Assembly: GCA_905480075.1 (NCBI GenBank)
Contig: CAJQOX010000067.1
Span: 1-40,048 of the forward strand
Direction of reading: 5' to 3'
Origin: an uncultured Aureispira sp.
GTDB taxonomy: Bacteria; Bacteroidota; Bacteroidia; Chitinophagales; Saprospiraceae
Length of the DNA: 40,048 bases
Part shown: one piece after another, positions 32,404 to 40,048 of the stretch
Numbering within the stretch: position 1 is the first letter of the stretch
How the letters are laid out: each line of letters opens with the position of its first letter
Translations under genes and position numbers: made by a program
The notes under the pieces: generated by a model
Databases searched by the model: none
Told to the model about the DNA's origin: nothing
The model's input: the letters and a program-made list of their open reading frames with translations, nothing else

Positions 32404-33384
32404 TTAATTTCTTATCACGAATCTTTTACATTGACGTATTCCCTTTGGCGTGGTAAAAATGACAATATATATTCCGGAAGCAAGGTCTTGGCTCATATAA
32501 AAATTACCTTCAGGAGCAAGGTTGAAACGTTGAATGAAATAGCTGCCATTTATATTTGTTATGGTCATATTCAGTTGCTCAGATGTGAAAAAATTGTAAT
32601 GTATAGTAGGAGCAATTGATAAACGGGAATCTATGTTAATCTCGTTTTTTGGAGAAACCAAAGTACTAACACCTGTTGTTGAAACATTAGAAAATACCGA
32701 ATAGTCCTCAGTATTATCGCATAATTTTTCATTTAAACTGTTGCCGTTCTCTTGAATGCCTGCATTTTCAAGGTCTATATCCTTTAAAAAATTGGCAATA
32801 TTAGCGATAAGGTTAATTTTCAAAAAATTGTTTTCTGTTACTGTCTCAGCATCAATTGAAATACTGCGTAATAAATTATTGCCGGTTGCACGAAACTCAA
32901 AGGCTTTGTCAGGAATCTGATCTCCGTTGCTGTCAGTCATTCCTTCTATTGCAACAAAAATATAACTTTGTTCCCCCTGAGAGTACATATTTGCTATAGA
33001 AAGGGGGTGTCCCGGGGTGTAGAGAGATGGACTGTTGAGGTTAGAAAGGGAATGTACGCCTACATTGAAGTTTATTGTTTCTAAATTATGTAAAGTAGAA
33101 GAAACAGTCCCAAGGTCATAATTTTGGGTTTCGCCGTTGATTAACAAGTGTTGATTATTTATTAGTACTGATTGTCCGGCATCATAAACCAATTCAATGT
33201 CTGAAAAATAATACTCTATACGGCTGATAAGAATTGCCTTGTTGTTATTGTCGATATAGATTTGCCCGGGTACAAAAGTTGATTTGTCGAATTTGTGCTC
33301 GATATTCAACTCAATATTAGTTTGAGCAGATAAGGAGAGAGTCCCAAAGAAAAAAAATAATAAAACGGACAGGTAATAAGACAT
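32404..33384 (-). CDS. MbnP-like protein with T9SS sorting domain
   Basis: A 326-residue secreted protein. The signal peptide is residues 1-20. Residues 22-200 match the MbnP family pattern: ILISRIEYYFSDIELVYD (51-68), ETINFNVGV (102-110), GHPLSIANMYSQ and SYIFVAIEGM. MbnP proteins bind copper in methanotrophs, where the di-haem enzyme MbnH converts a Trp to kynurenine. No Trp occurs anywhere in this protein and no MbnH gene is in the window. Residues 249-326 look like a T9SS type A sorting domain (NMTITNINGSYFIQRFNL, then LASGIYIVIFTTPKG). It is convergent with the metal-locus genes. Confidence 0.75.
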   Translation of the reverse strand: MSYYLSVLLFFFFGTLSLSAQTNIELNIEHKFDKSTFVPGQIYIDNNNKAILISRIEYYFSDIELVYDAGQSVLINNQHLLINGETQNYDLGTVSSTLHNLETINFNVGVHSLSNLNSPSLYTPGHPLSIANMYSQGEQSYIFVAIEGMTDSNGDQIPDKAFEFRATGNNLLRSISIDAETVTENNFLKINLIANIANFLKDIDLENAGIQENGNSLNEKLCDNTEDYSVFSNVSTTGVSTLVSPKNEINIDSRLSIAPTIHYNFFTSEQLNMTITNINGSYFIQRFNLAPEGNFYMSQDLASGIYIVIFTTPKGIRQCKRFVIRN

Positions 33385-33546
33385 TGATAAAAATAAGAGG
33401 TTGCAAGTTCTTGTACTGTATAAAGTTACGAAAATTATTGAGGTTTTGTGAAACTTTAACTTTTATTCGTCAAAAATTCCATGTCAATCTTTTCAGGAAA
33501 TGTACTTTTCAAGTTCCGGGTTTCCTTTTGTCTGAATCTTAAAAAA

Positions 33547-35418
33547 TCAGCGGCTGATTACCTTGATACCTTTTATTACCGGGTCATCCAAAAGTTTGCA
33601 AGCCCACCTATGATTATAGCCCACATAAATACTTTCCAATGTTCTTATACTCCAAAGGTCCTGAGGATTTTTGTGAATTTCATAAAGGCCCCTGATGAAC
33701 AAACTCTTTAATTCCTTTAATTCAAATAGCACCTCAGGTATACTGCTGAATTTGTTAAATGAAATATCCAGGTGTTTTAATCCGGGAATTGCTGAAAGGT
33801 CATCCGGCAACTCGGTTAGTTGAAGCCCCGACAAAGATAGAAAACCATCTTTGAGCGCTTTCGAAAAATAGATTTGTTTATCTTTTGTTTCTAGATTAAA
33901 TAAGGCAAATAAATGACCACGATTTCTTTTCTTCAGCAAATAAAAGGCAATATATCTCCTGTCGAGGTTTCCGGCAGCACAATAAAATTCCAGATTGCGC
34001 CTGCAGGTTGTTTCAGATACAAAGCTGCTTATGGGTTTTCGGCTTTTTAGAATCGAAACAAATTTGAGCGGGGCATACTGTCCAAGTATCTGATAGATAA
34101 TCCTCTTTATTTTTTGATTCCTGTTGAATTTGTATATCAAAAAAAGTTCAGTCATCAATTCCATAGGAAAGCCACCACTTTTCAATATTTCTAAACCCAG
34201 TAATATGTTCTCAGTATTTTCACTATGAATCAGTTGCCGAATATTTTCAATATTATCCTTTTCTGGGGACGATAAAAGGTAGGGCTTTTCCATTTTATTG
34301 AGGAAATTTACCGTCAATTGTTCTGTAAGTAGGTTAGACTGATACTCCATTATTTCTGAGTAAGCTAAGTTGTGATTACTTCCCAGTAATATATGAGTCG
34401 TTTTTTTATTTATTTTGAAGCCTGTGCTTATATCATTCTGCCATAGTCTTTTTTTTAATTCTGATACTTTTCCTGATATTTTTCCCCTTATTACGACTTT
34501 ATCACCAGCCACCGGCCAATTTAATTTTCCGAATTCATTATGTTGTATCCTCGATTCTATTTCTGAAAGAGCACTGTTTGTATATTTTGGAATGCCACAG
34601 TTAATCAAACTCAGAATTTGTTCGTTGTTCAGTTTCTTTATTTTTTTTTCTCCCTTGATAATACGGAGAAAAAACAACTGTTGCTCCTTGGTGTAGTTGT
34701 ATTTTTGTATATTTTTCAATAAGCGCTCGAAATTAAAAATATCAGGTGTTTTTTTGCTGTTTTTTGCAGTAAATACCACTTCATTTAAATGCTGAAGGTC
34801 AAGTACCTCTTCAGGTAAGTCTCTAAGAGCGAGAGCAGAAATAATTAGTTTTTTTAAACTGGGCATCCGAGTGAGTATGGCAGGGAAATAAAGGAAGTTA
34901 TTGCCTTCACAATGAAGTACTTCTAAATACTTAAGTTGATTCATGCAGGCAGGTAAATGTTGTAGTTTATTGCCTGAAATATTCAACTCGCGTAAATGCA
35001 CAATATTACATATTTCTTCCGGAAGGGACTGAAAATTTTTCAGAGAATAGCTCAAATCCAATGTTTCTAATGCCATGGCTTTACTGAGGACAGACCACCT
35101 GGCAGACTTGCCATAATTGTTTTGAGATAAAATTAAAGTATCTAATTTAGGTATTTTACAAAAAATTTCAGGAATTTGTTTCTGGAAACTGTATTTATGA
35201 GAAATCATGCGCAATATCGGCAGGTCGGCCAACTCCTGCGGGAATTTTTTTATCTGACTGTTTCTGTAAATATGAATTTCCTCCAGTTCCTGAAGTAATG
35301 CAATCTCAGAAGGTATTTCCACAGTACGGTCCCAATTATTTATACTTAATACCTTTACATGCAAATTACTACATATTTTGTTTTTCAGTCGACGGTATTG
35401 CTCGCTTTCTGTAGTCAT
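33547..35418 (-). CDS. Leucine-rich-repeat protein with an internal BRCT-like domain
   Basis: A 623-residue protein without a signal peptide. N-terminal LRRs (about residues 20-215; for example LRELNISGNKLQHLPACMNQ) and C-terminal LRRs (about 520-600; for example LKHLDISFNKFSSIPEVLFE) flank a middle region. At about residues 304-375 the sequence AGDKVVIRGKISGKVSELKK and KINKKTTHILLGSNHN resembles the BRCT domain of NAD-dependent DNA ligase (GKxVVxTGKL...SKKTDYLVVG). The segment at 393-426 (IRQLIHSENTENILLGLEIL) is also seen at the start of the neighbouring LRR protein. Role unknown: it could be a protein- or DNA-end-binding scaffold. Confidence 0.75.
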   Translation of the reverse strand: MTTESEQYRRLKNKICSNLHVKVLSINNWDRTVEIPSEIALLQELEEIHIYRNSQIKKFPQELADLPILRMISHKYSFQKQIPEIFCKIPKLDTLILSQNNYGKSARWSVLSKAMALETLDLSYSLKNFQSLPEEICNIVHLRELNISGNKLQHLPACMNQLKYLEVLHCEGNNFLYFPAILTRMPSLKKLIISALALRDLPEEVLDLQHLNEVVFTAKNSKKTPDIFNFERLLKNIQKYNYTKEQQLFFLRIIKGEKKIKKLNNEQILSLINCGIPKYTNSALSEIESRIQHNEFGKLNWPVAGDKVVIRGKISGKVSELKKRLWQNDISTGFKINKKTTHILLGSNHNLAYSEIMEYQSNLLTEQLTVNFLNKMEKPYLLSSPEKDNIENIRQLIHSENTENILLGLEILKSGGFPMELMTELFLIYKFNRNQKIKRIIYQILGQYAPLKFVSILKSRKPISSFVSETTCRRNLEFYCAAGNLDRRYIAFYLLKKRNRGHLFALFNLETKDKQIYFSKALKDGFLSLSGLQLTELPDDLSAIPGLKHLDISFNKFSSIPEVLFELKELKSLFIRGLYEIHKNPQDLWSIRTLESIYVGYNHRWACKLLDDPVIKGIKVISR

Positions 35419-35749
35419 TGAATTTAATTGATGATTAGCAAAATTCTTTATATCTTATGTTTTCATTTTGCTTATGTCAGTTTTTAAGTACTCATTTGCA
35501 ACCTTCTTTCAATTAATGTAAGAAAATATCTCTTTTTATTAAAAAAAAGAACAATTTTTCATTGGATTTTAAGAGGATTTTTCATAAGTTTATAATCTTA
35601 CCTTAAATTTACCTTGCCTGCAGTTGTTTATTTTTGTTTTTAGTTTTTGTGTTGATATTCAGTGTTTTATGTTTCCTGGTGGGTTAATGATGAAGTAATT
35701 GGATTTGTTGATATAATATACCTTAAATTGTTTTATTGTAAAAAAAATT
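35419..35749. other. 331-bp divergent intergenic region between the LRR genes
   Basis: AT-rich and gene-free. It holds two copies of accttaaatt, near 35600-35609 and 35720-35729. I did not find a consensus -33/-7 pair for either gene; a TTG followed by taaattg about 20 bases later near 35700-35730 is the closest. Confidence 0.5.
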
Positions 35750-36517
35750 ATGACTGGTCTGGATTATAATGCTATAATGACTTTGCTTAAAAGTGATGAT
35801 GATGTTAATCATGAATTAGCTTTTCAATTACTTGAAGGTATAGGGGTTGTCAGCAATTCAGAATTGGCTGTTTTACTTACTCGCAGACCGGATTATCTTT
35901 TCAGGTGTTTCAAGAATAATTGGAAAGCTATTCTCAGGCTGGTCAATGAAATAAATTTCCGTTATCACCCTATACCAGAATTGCCACATGATATTGATTT
36001 GCTCGAAAATCTGAATATCCTTTCTCTTAGTCACTGCAATCTTGTTTCTTTGCCTTTAGCCATCGGGAAACTTAAAAACCTCAAACATTTGGTTTTAAAC
36101 TATAACTCACTATCTTCTTTACCTTCTCAGGTTGGTGAAATTGACGGACTTATAGAACTTTCTCTGGTTGGAAATCAGTTTAATGAATTGCCATCTTCAG
36201 TTCTTGACCTTCATAATCTGGAAATTCTATCTCTTATTGATAACCAAATAGCCGGTTTGCCCAAAGGACTTAGTCATTTGACACAACTTAGAAAAGTGAT
36301 TCTCAGAAACAATAAACTAACTGAATTGCCCCTGGAAATATGTATGCTTGAAAATCTGGAAATCCTTGACCTTGCAGATAATAATATCGACAGACTGCCT
36401 AATGCTTTATGTTGTCTCAAAAAGCTTAAAAGCCTTTATCTTGATAGAAATAAATTGTCCAAGTCAGAAAAACTAAAGGTCGGACACTTGCTCCCGGAAA
36501 CTATTATTTATTTTTGA
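35750..36517 (+). CDS. Leucine-rich-repeat protein
   Basis: A 255-residue soluble protein. Residues 74-236 contain about seven LRRs of 23 residues with the PLxIGxLxNLxxLxLxxNxLxxLP pattern, e.g. LKNLKHLVLNYNSLSSLPSQ. The repeats belong to the typical bacterial LRR (small GTPase-associated) type, though no GTPase domain is present. The first 55 residues contain IMTLLKSDDDVNHELAFQLL, a module that resembles residues 393-426 of the divergent LRR-BRCT protein. The shared module and divergent placement point to a functional pair. No signal peptide, so cytoplasmic. Confidence 0.85.
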   Translation: MTGLDYNAIMTLLKSDDDVNHELAFQLLEGIGVVSNSELAVLLTRRPDYLFRCFKNNWKAILRLVNEINFRYHPIPELPHDIDLLENLNILSLSHCNLVSLPLAIGKLKNLKHLVLNYNSLSSLPSQVGEIDGLIELSLVGNQFNELPSSVLDLHNLEILSLIDNQIAGLPKGLSHLTQLRKVILRNNKLTELPLEICMLENLEILDLADNNIDRLPNALCCLKKLKSLYLDRNKLSKSEKLKVGHLLPETIIYF

Positions 36518-36645
36518 TCTTTCGATGTTTTTTAGTTTTATCTTATATTACTTATTTCTTTTTCTATTGTATAAGTGTTTTTGTGCATTTTTATCTTTTT
36601 TTATCTTATTATCCACCTTTTATTCCTTATTTTTATCAGAAGGCT

Positions 36646-36653
36646 TACCTTTG
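36646..36653 (+). promoter_or_regulatory. -7 box upstream of the ABC exporter
   Basis: TACCTTTG at 36646-36653 fits TAnnTTTG exactly, with the ABC ATPase start about 50 bp downstream. No TTG is present at the -33 spacing, so the promoter call is tentative. Confidence 0.4.
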
Positions 36654-36703
36654 TACTGATAATGTTTTTATTCTAACCATATCTCTTCTATAATTTATTT
36701 TTT

Positions 36704-37609
36704 GTGAATGTTCTCGAGCTTCAAAAAGTACGTAAGACCTATCAGGAACATGTAGCCTGTGATGATGTTTCTTTTAATATCGAAAAAGGTAAGATTTTTG
36801 GTCTGCTAGGTCCTAACGGAGCTGGTAAAACCTCCCTTATCAGGATTATTACCACTATCACTAAAGCTGATTCAGGATCTGTTCTCTTTAATGGTGTTCC
36901 CCTCAATGCAAAACATCCTTCTCAGATAGGTTATATGCCTGAAGAACGTGGTTTGTACAAGAAAATGAAGGTAGGACATCAGATTACTTATCTTGCAAGG
37001 CTGAAGGGCTTTTCCAAAAAGGAAGCTTTTAATCAATTGGATTATTGGCTCGATAAATTTAATATTACTGATTGGCGTCACAAAAAAATTGAGGAGCTTT
37101 CCAAGGGAATGCAACAAAAAATTCAGTTCATTTGTACTGTCATTCACAATCCGGAATTATTGATCCTGGATGAACCCTTTTCCGGCCTTGACCCAATCAA
37201 TACGAACCTTATAAGAGATGAAATTTATGAGTTGAATAAAAAAGGGACTACTATCCTTTTTTCAACCCACCGCATGGAACAGGTAGAACAGGTTTGTGAA
37301 AATATTGTTCTCATCAATAAAGGGAAGAACGTACTGAATGGTCCTGTTTCTGATATAAAGAATCAATTTAAGGAACATATTTACCAAATCGATTTTATAG
37401 GTAAACTCCCTGAAAATATTGAAGAACATGTTACCGTAGTTGAAGAGCTTGAAAGCAGTATAAAAGTTCAATTGATTGATGTTGGCCATGCCAATAAATT
37501 CCTTAATTATCTTTTAACACAAAAAACCCTGGTAACCGGTTTTAACGAAATATTACCCACACTCAACGAAATTTTTATCAAAATTGTAGGAGGAACTTCC
37601 GATGAATAA
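36704..37609 (+). CDS. ABC transporter ATP-binding protein (NatA-like)
   Basis: A 301-residue ABC ATPase. Walker A is GPNGAGKT (36-43), the signature is LSKGMQQKIQFI, Walker B is LLILDEPFSGLDP, and the His switch is in FSTHRMEQVE. A C-terminal region typical of NatA/DUF4162 exporters follows from about residue 220. The start is GTG. The gene overlaps the permease gene by eight bases, so they form an operon. Relatives export Na+ or other ions/drugs. The substrate cannot be told. Confidence 0.93.
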   Translation: MNVLELQKVRKTYQEHVACDDVSFNIEKGKIFGLLGPNGAGKTSLIRIITTITKADSGSVLFNGVPLNAKHPSQIGYMPEERGLYKKMKVGHQITYLARLKGFSKKEAFNQLDYWLDKFNITDWRHKKIEELSKGMQQKIQFICTVIHNPELLILDEPFSGLDPINTNLIRDEIYELNKKGTTILFSTHRMEQVEQVCENIVLINKGKNVLNGPVSDIKNQFKEHIYQIDFIGKLPENIEEHVTVVEELESSIKVQLIDVGHANKFLNYLLTQKTLVTGFNEILPTLNEIFIKIVGGTSDE

Positions 37610-38921
37610 AACCTGGCTGATTATTAAACGTGAGTACCTTTCAAGAGTCTCCAAAAAAACGTTTATTCTTACTACTGTCCTGACTCCTATTGGTTTTGTT
37701 ATCTTTTGGATCGCCCTGATATTTATAATGTCTTCGGGGGTTGAAAAGAAAAAAATAGCACTTCTCGACCCTTCGGATGCTTTGCAAATAAGTGAAAAAG
37801 GAAAACTCAGAGATGGTATGGTTTCTTTTAGTTATCCTAAAAAGAATCTGGATGAGCTCAAATTAACTTTTATTGATGAAGGGTTTAAGGGTATTTTATT
37901 TATTCCTGAACAATCTTTGGATAGTGCTACTACTACTTTCAATATTCATTATTACTCTAATGATGATATTAGTATTTCTACCCAGGAAACGATCAAAAAG
38001 GCTATAGCAAAACATGCCCGGAAAATTAAAATGTATCAATTGGGTATCAATGATGTTCTATTGAATAAACTAAATACCAAGATTGCCCTGCAACCCAAAA
38101 ATCTAGATGAAACTAAAGAAGATGTCTCCGATAAAAGAGCTTATGTAGCTACTGCACTGGGCGCTATTATGATGTTTCTTATTTATCTGGTCATCTTTAT
38201 TTATGGTAATATGGTCATGAGGTCAGTTATGGAAGAAAAAACCAACAGAATTGTTGAAGTCCTTATTTCTTCTGTCAGACCTTTTCAGCTGATGTTGGGC
38301 AAAATTGTTGGTGTTGGTGCTGTCGGGCTTACACAATTTGCAATATGGGCCCTTGTTTTTCCTCTTCTTTATCTTGGTGTGGGACTCACTTTCTCTGGCA
38401 AATTGAGTCAATTGCAGGAATTGACTACTACTTCTACCTCCAACAGCAATGATATGGAGAAAATTATGTTTATTTTTCAGGAGTTGGGAAACTTTAATTT
38501 CGGCTATATCATTTTCATATTTTTAATTTTCTTTTTGGGGGGCTATGTTATTTATGCTTCTCTTTTTGCTGCTGTGGGTGCAGCGATGGGCGATGATTGG
38601 GGAGAAGGTCAGTCTTTGACTCTCATTGTTGCTATTCCGGTTATTATTGCTTTTTATATTGGTATTGCTGTAATAGAAAATCCTACTTCTACTCTTGCTG
38701 TATGGTCTTCTATTTTTCCGCTTTTTTCTCCTATTGTAATGCCGGCCAGAATTGTCTTTGATCCGCCCGTAGTTCAAATTATTACTTCAGTTATAGTCTT
38801 AATCTTAACCTCCATTTTGTTTATATGGATTTCGGGGCGCATTTATAGGATCGGAATCCTGATGTATGGTAAAAAAACTACATTGAAGGATTTTGTGCAA
38901 TGGATGTTTCGTAAGGACTGA
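37602..38921 (+). CDS. ABC-2 type permease (NatB-like)
   Basis: A 439-residue membrane partner of the ATPase. It has an N-terminal membrane helix (about residues 23-45), a large extracytoplasmic domain (about 46-180), then five or six helices. The MRSVMEEKTNRIVEVLISSVRPFQLMLGKI segment, just before the second helix group, is the classic coupling region of NatB/YhaP-type permeases. Operonic with the ATPase. Confidence 0.92.
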   Translation: MNKTWLIIKREYLSRVSKKTFILTTVLTPIGFVIFWIALIFIMSSGVEKKKIALLDPSDALQISEKGKLRDGMVSFSYPKKNLDELKLTFIDEGFKGILFIPEQSLDSATTTFNIHYYSNDDISISTQETIKKAIAKHARKIKMYQLGINDVLLNKLNTKIALQPKNLDETKEDVSDKRAYVATALGAIMMFLIYLVIFIYGNMVMRSVMEEKTNRIVEVLISSVRPFQLMLGKIVGVGAVGLTQFAIWALVFPLLYLGVGLTFSGKLSQLQELTTTSTSNSNDMEKIMFIFQELGNFNFGYIIFIFLIFFLGGYVIYASLFAAVGAAMGDDWGEGQSLTLIVAIPVIIAFYIGIAVIENPTSTLAVWSSIFPLFSPIVMPARIVFDPPVVQIITSVIVLILTSILFIWISGRIYRIGILMYGKKTTLKDFVQWMFRKD

Positions 38922-38950
38922 TTAGTATAAGTTTCTTTTTTTGTTGATTT

Positions 38951-39850
38951 TTATAACAGCTTTTCAACTTCATACCCGCTGAGATATCCCTGAATACCTT
39001 CCCAGTCTTCAGTAAATCCCAAAATGAACCCGCCTCCGCCGGCACCGCAAAGCTTAAGGTAAAATTCCGTCGTCTCAATGCCACGCATCCACAGGTCCTG
39101 CATCTCAAGGGTGGTCATCGGGGGCAAATGCATGAATTGTAGTTCAGATATCAGAGCAACATGTTTCATCAGTCCTTCAAAATCTTGTGCTATCAATAAA
39201 GGGATCGCCTTTTCTACAGCCTCACTCACAGGGTCTACAAAGCTATCAATGAATTCACTATCTTTGCATTGTTCTACAAAAAAATTGATAAGGCTTGCTG
39301 AATTTCTTGCCATTTTGCTGTTGATAAGAAATATTGTCCCCCCTGTTGTTGTTCTTGGTAGTTCCACCTTTTCTATGCTTTTGTCCGAATGCACCCATAA
39401 TGCTGAATTTGTATAGGATATAAGGGGGTCTATCCCCGAACTTTTGCCGTGAAATATATTTTCTATTCTTGACAGTTCTTGTTTTAATTGTTTTATGTCG
39501 TCGGATTTGTTATTTACGTATCGTCTGTATATCGCTGCACTTACTGCCCCTGAACTCCCCAGGCCATAGCCCATTGGAGAATTTGTACACATCCATAATC
39601 CCTCGTCCAGTTGATTTTTAAACTTTTTCAGTGATATTTTAGGCTTTTTTAATTTCTTCAGTTCATTAAATATTTTTTGTAAACTTTCATTGGAAAATTC
39701 TTCGTCAATTATATTTTCAAATGTAGGGTCTTCCGATCGCTCATCACTCCAATGACTTTGATACCGAGAATAGGGGATGGCCAATGCACTGGAATTTTTT
39801 ATTATTGTATATTCCCCGAATAGGAGAATTTTTGAAGGGTAAATGTCCAT
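38951..39850 (-). CDS. GHMP kinase, mevalonate-kinase-like
   Basis: A 299-residue GHMP-family kinase. The N-terminus ILLFGEYTII replaces the usual GEH...V start. The phosphate-binding loop PMGYGLGSSGAVSAAIY is at residues 92-108. HGKSSGIDPLIS (134-145) carries the catalytic Asp141, as in mevalonate kinases (HGxPSGID). The C-terminal glycine-rich motif is CGAGGGGF (268-275). This would phosphorylate mevalonate in isoprenoid synthesis. A diphosphomevalonate decarboxylase or other pathway gene is not in view, so phosphomevalonate or another GHMP substrate remains possible. Confidence 0.88.
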   Translation of the reverse strand: MDIYPSKILLFGEYTIIKNSSALAIPYSRYQSHWSDERSEDPTFENIIDEEFSNESLQKIFNELKKLKKPKISLKKFKNQLDEGLWMCTNSPMGYGLGSSGAVSAAIYRRYVNNKSDDIKQLKQELSRIENIFHGKSSGIDPLISYTNSALWVHSDKSIEKVELPRTTTGGTIFLINSKMARNSASLINFFVEQCKDSEFIDSFVDPVSEAVEKAIPLLIAQDFEGLMKHVALISELQFMHLPPMTTLEMQDLWMRGIETTEFYLKLCGAGGGGFILGFTEDWEGIQGYLSGYEVEKLL

Positions 39851-39899
39851 AGGTGTATTTTCTGCGAGTTTATGGTAAATATATGTTTTTTGTCTGACT

Positions 39900-40048
39900 T
39901 TAAATAACTCCTGCCAAAAATAGAATTAATAATACCAGGGCCGTGATTAATATTATTACCAATAACATAAATAACCAAAACCAGGGCTTGTCACTTTCAC
40001 AAATGCTTTCGCAACAACTCTCACAACATCCACTGCAACAAGCATCCA
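39900..40048 (-). CDS. Partial Cys-rich tail-anchored protein
   Basis: Only the last 49 codons are in the window; the 5' end runs past the right edge. The visible part has a cluster of seven Cys in DACCSGCCESCCESIC, then a short charged linker and a hydrophobic helix (WFWLFMLLVIILITALVL and on) that ends the protein. It would be anchored in a membrane by its tail. The CC repeats suggest metal binding or disulfides. It lies about 50 bp upstream of the GHMP kinase on the same strand. I do not recognise a family. Confidence 0.6.
   Translation of the reverse strand, partial: DACCSGCCESCCESICESDKPWFWLFMLLVIILITALVLLILFLAGVI

Noticed and set aside
33481-33711. Plus-strand small frame between MbnP-like and LRR genes
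   Set aside because: It overlaps the 3' end of the LRR-BRCT gene on the opposite strand and has no signal, motif or start context.

Overview
The window looks like a chromosomal stretch of a free-living member of the Bacteroidota. It is AT-rich. It has the phylum's -7 type promoter (TAnnTTTG), type IX secretion (T9SS) C-terminal sorting domains on at least two proteins, many lipoproteins with no recognisable Shine-Dalgarno, and typical families (DUF1800/DUF1501 pair, DUF2891, MbnP-like, four-helix-bundle S23 proteins, ECF sigma with large anti-sigma). A mevalonate-kinase-like GHMP kinase argues against Bacteroidales and fits Cytophagia, Saprospiria, Chitinophagia or Flavobacteriia. I cannot name a genus. 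No rRNA, tRNA, CRISPR array, phage or intact insertion sequence was seen.

Layout. 0-5.5 kb: an H-NOX haem sensor with a soluble HisKA_2 kinase, then a HEAT protein with a DUF2891 lipoprotein, a membrane-anchored metallophosphoesterase and upp. 5.6-12.1 kb: an orphan exosortase-like protein, a FucP-type sugar symporter, a secreted helical protein, pgk, a DciA-like protein and an SH3-like lipoprotein. 12.1-20.1 kb, all minus strand: methyltransferase, GT2 glycosyltransferase, fabI, a 500-bp gene-poor stretch with an orphan terminator and a large inverted repeat, a degenerate GIY-YIG protein, an S23 four-helix-bundle protein, the YifB/ComM AAA ATPase, a zinc-ribbon membrane protein, recR and a ZupT-like zinc transporter.

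20.4-30.5 kb: a membrane protein with three copies of a winged-helix-like module, the DUF1800/DUF1501 pair, a GC-rich repeat-like island, an ECF sigma / anti-sigma / OmpA operon, a DUF2752 protein and a polysaccharide flippase. 30.5-33.4 kb: a probable copper/metal-handling locus (CxGKC small protein, DICG outer-membrane protein, His-rich DUF4625-like lipoprotein, convergent MbnP-like T9SS cargo). 33.5-36.5 kb: two divergent leucine-rich-repeat proteins, one with a BRCT-like domain in its middle. 36.7-40 kb: a NatAB-type ABC exporter, a mevalonate-kinase-like GHMP kinase and the 3' end of a Cys-rich tail-anchored protein.

Most of the window is housekeeping or lineage-typical. The parts I find least explained are the metal locus built around a tryptophan-free MbnP-like protein with no MbnH nearby, the LRR-BRCT protein and its divergent LRR partner, the triple-repeat membrane protein, the candidate small RNA and inverted repeat beside the dead-looking GIY-YIG gene, and the GC-rich island at 25.6 kb.
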